Under the pieces are notes generated by a model, which did no database searches, had not been told where the DNA came from, and was given only the letters and a program-made list of their open reading frames with translations. The position numbers and the translations under genes are program-made. From Lachnospiraceae bacterium (GTDB taxonomy: Bacteria; Bacillota; Clostridia; Lachnospirales; Lachnospiraceae), in NCBI GenBank assembly GCA_900770325.1, contig CAAGKE010000209.1:1-6308 (forward strand): a stretch of 6,308 bases of DNA. Direction: 5' to 3'. Every line of letters begins with the position of its first letter. The stretch's first letter is position 1. Below, piece by piece: positions 5,016 to 6,308 of the stretch.

Positions 5016-6308
5016 TTATTTTGCATCATACCAGCTTGATCCGGTATGCATATCGATTTCCAGAGGAACCGCCAGGCTGGCCGCTCCCATCATCTCCTCC
5101 TGCAAAATTTCCTTTACTTTTTCCACTTCTGTTTCCTTCGTCTCAATCAGCAGTTCATCATGCACCTGCAGCACCAGTTTAGATTCAAGTCCTTCCTCCT
5201 TCAGCCGCTGATGGACCCGTACCATGGCAATTTTTATAATATCCGCCGCTGTTCCCTGTATCGGTGAATTCATAGCCACCCTTTCCCCAAAGGAACGCTG
5301 CATGAAATTGCTGGATTTCAATTCCGGTACCGGCCGTCTTCTTCCGAACAGCGTCACCGCGTAACCCTTTTCCCCGGCAGACTTTACAGAACCATCCAGA
5401 AAGCCTTTAATCCCCGGATAGGTATGGAAATACTGTTCAATATATTCCTGTGCCTCTTTCCTTGTAATACTCAGATCCTGGCTCAGCCCGAAGGAACTGA
5501 TGCCATATACGATTCCAAAATTGACCGCCTTGGCATTGCGCCGCTCCAGCGGCGTCACCTGATCCAGCGGAACATGAAATACCTGGGAAGCAGTTATGGC
5601 ATGAATATCCTGAGCCTCCCGGTAAGCCTGAATCAGCTGCTGGTCACCGGATACATGTGCCAGTACCCGCAGTTCGATCTGGGAATAATCCGCATCCAGA
5701 AATACGTACCCTTCTCTGGGAACAAAAACCTTTCGAAGCTGACGGCCCAATTCCGTACGGACCGGAATATTCTGCAGATTGGGATCTGTACTGCTGATTC
5801 TTCCTGTAGCAGTAATCGTCTGATTAAATTTACTGTGAATCCTTCCGTCTGGTCTGATAAATGCAGCCAGACCATCGGCATAAGTGGATTTCAGCTTTGC
5901 CAGCTGCCGGTATTCCAGAATCTTTTCCACCAGAGGATACTCCGGCGCCAGCTTTTCCAGCACATCCGCAGCGGTAGAATACCCGGTCTTTGTTTTCTTT
6001 CCATAGGGCATCTTCAGTTTTTCAAACAGAAGCACCCCCAGCTGCTTCGGTGAATTGATATTGAAGGTTTCTCCGGCCAGTCCGTAAATCTCCTGTTCCA
6101 GATGGATGATCTGTTCTCCAAGCCGGTCTCCGTACACCTTCAGTTCCTCTGCCTTTACCAGTATTCCTTCTTTTTCCATATCATAAAGCGTAAATACCAG
6201 CGGCATCTCCACTTCCCAGAACAGCTTTTCCATCCCGGTCTCGCGCAGCTTTTCCAGTATGGGACCTTTTGTTTCCAGCGCAGTCTGTGCCTGGCAGCAG
6301 GCAAGTCT
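5016..6308 (-). CDS. polA: DNA polymerase I, C-terminal polymerase domain (5' end outside window)
   Basis: Partial gene: 430 codons are visible, running off the right edge with no start; the Met at 6233 is internal, since the frame continues upstream with the family-typical TKGPILEKLRETG. Pol I fills gaps in repair and replaces Okazaki primers. Numbering from that Met, the fragment shows the start of the polymerase domain (EMPLVFTLYDMEKEGI), the thumb/template segment TATGRISSTDPNLQNIP (141-157), motif A DYSQIELR with catalytic D182, motif B RRNAKAVNFGIVYG (231-244) with R231, K235, F239 and Y243, and motif C QVHDE (356-360) with D359. All catalytic residues expected in family A are present, and Phe at the motif B position indicates normal dideoxynucleotide discrimination. 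Proofreading and 5' nuclease domains lie outside the window and cannot be judged. It is the first visible gene of the minus-strand series. Confidence 0.96.
   Translation of the reverse strand, partial: RLACCQAQTALETKGPILEKLRETGMEKLFWEVEMPLVFTLYDMEKEGILVKAEELKVYGDRLGEQIIHLEQEIYGLAGETFNINSPKQLGVLLFEKLKMPYGKKTKTGYSTAADVLEKLAPEYPLVEKILEYRQLAKLKSTYADGLAAFIRPDGRIHSKFNQTITATGRISSTDPNLQNIPVRTELGRQLRKVFVPREGYVFLDADYSQIELRVLAHVSGDQQLIQAYREAQDIHAITASQVFHVPLDQVTPLERRNAKAVNFGIVYGISSFGLSQDLSITRKEAQEYIEQYFHTYPGIKGFLDGSVKSAGEKGYAVTLFGRRRPVPELKSSNFMQRSFGERVAMNSPIQGTAADIIKIAMVRVHQRLKEEGLESKLVLQVHDELLIETKETEVEKVKEILQEEMMGAASLAVPLEIDMHTGSSWYDAK

Noticed and set aside
5424..6053. 209-codon plus-strand open frame opposite polA
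   Set aside because: The opposite strand carries the complete polymerase motifs A and B here; the frame looks like a shadow with no domain.

Overview
The window looks like ordinary chromosome from a Gram-positive, low-to-mid GC Clostridia-type bacterium, most likely close to Lachnospiraceae. This is inferred from strong AAGGAG-type ribosome binding sites, a TmcAL (YlbM-type) tRNA-modification gene, a WalJ/YycJ-type hydrolase, and the paired ACT-domain (UPF0237) and DUF711/UPF0210 genes. Species cannot be fixed from the sequence. I see no mobile element, CRISPR array, tRNA, rRNA or phage gene, and no gene-free stretch longer than about 145 bases.

Layout: on the plus strand, the left edge (2-628) holds the C-terminal half of tmcAL, closed by a strong intrinsic terminator whose stem overlaps the stop codon. 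Everything else is on the minus strand and reads right to left. The order is polA (DNA polymerase I, C-terminal 430 residues, cut by the right edge), a 132-base spacer, coaE (TTG start), walJ-like MBL-fold hydrolase (overlaps coaE by 14 bases), a 145-base purine-rich spacer, a 90-residue ACT-domain protein, a 69-base spacer with a large hairpin, a 454-residue DUF711 protein, a 47-base spacer, and a ketopantoate-reductase-family gene. That last gene converges on tmcAL with only 24 bases between the stop codons.

Functional reading: polA serves replication and repair, and coaE makes the last step of coenzyme A synthesis. The walJ-like protein is a predicted metal-dependent nuclease or phosphodiesterase. 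The ACT and DUF711 proteins form a conserved pair of unknown function, probably metabolite-linked. The last gene resembles PanE, an early enzyme of the pantothenate/CoA pathway. All six minus-strand genes are co-oriented and could be transcribed together, but I found no convincing promoter in the window, so the number of transcripts is open.

The least explained material is in the spacers. The 12-mer GTTCACAGTRAC (plus-strand reading) occurs three times, only in the polA-coaE and ACT-DUF711 spacers. One copy forms the core of a nested hairpin just upstream of the DUF711 ribosome binding site. The walJ-ACT spacer is a long polypurine tract (mRNA sense) with a 16-base direct repeat. No clearly new multi-gene system is visible. 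The best candidates for something undescribed are the intergenic repeat and the ACT/DUF711 pair.
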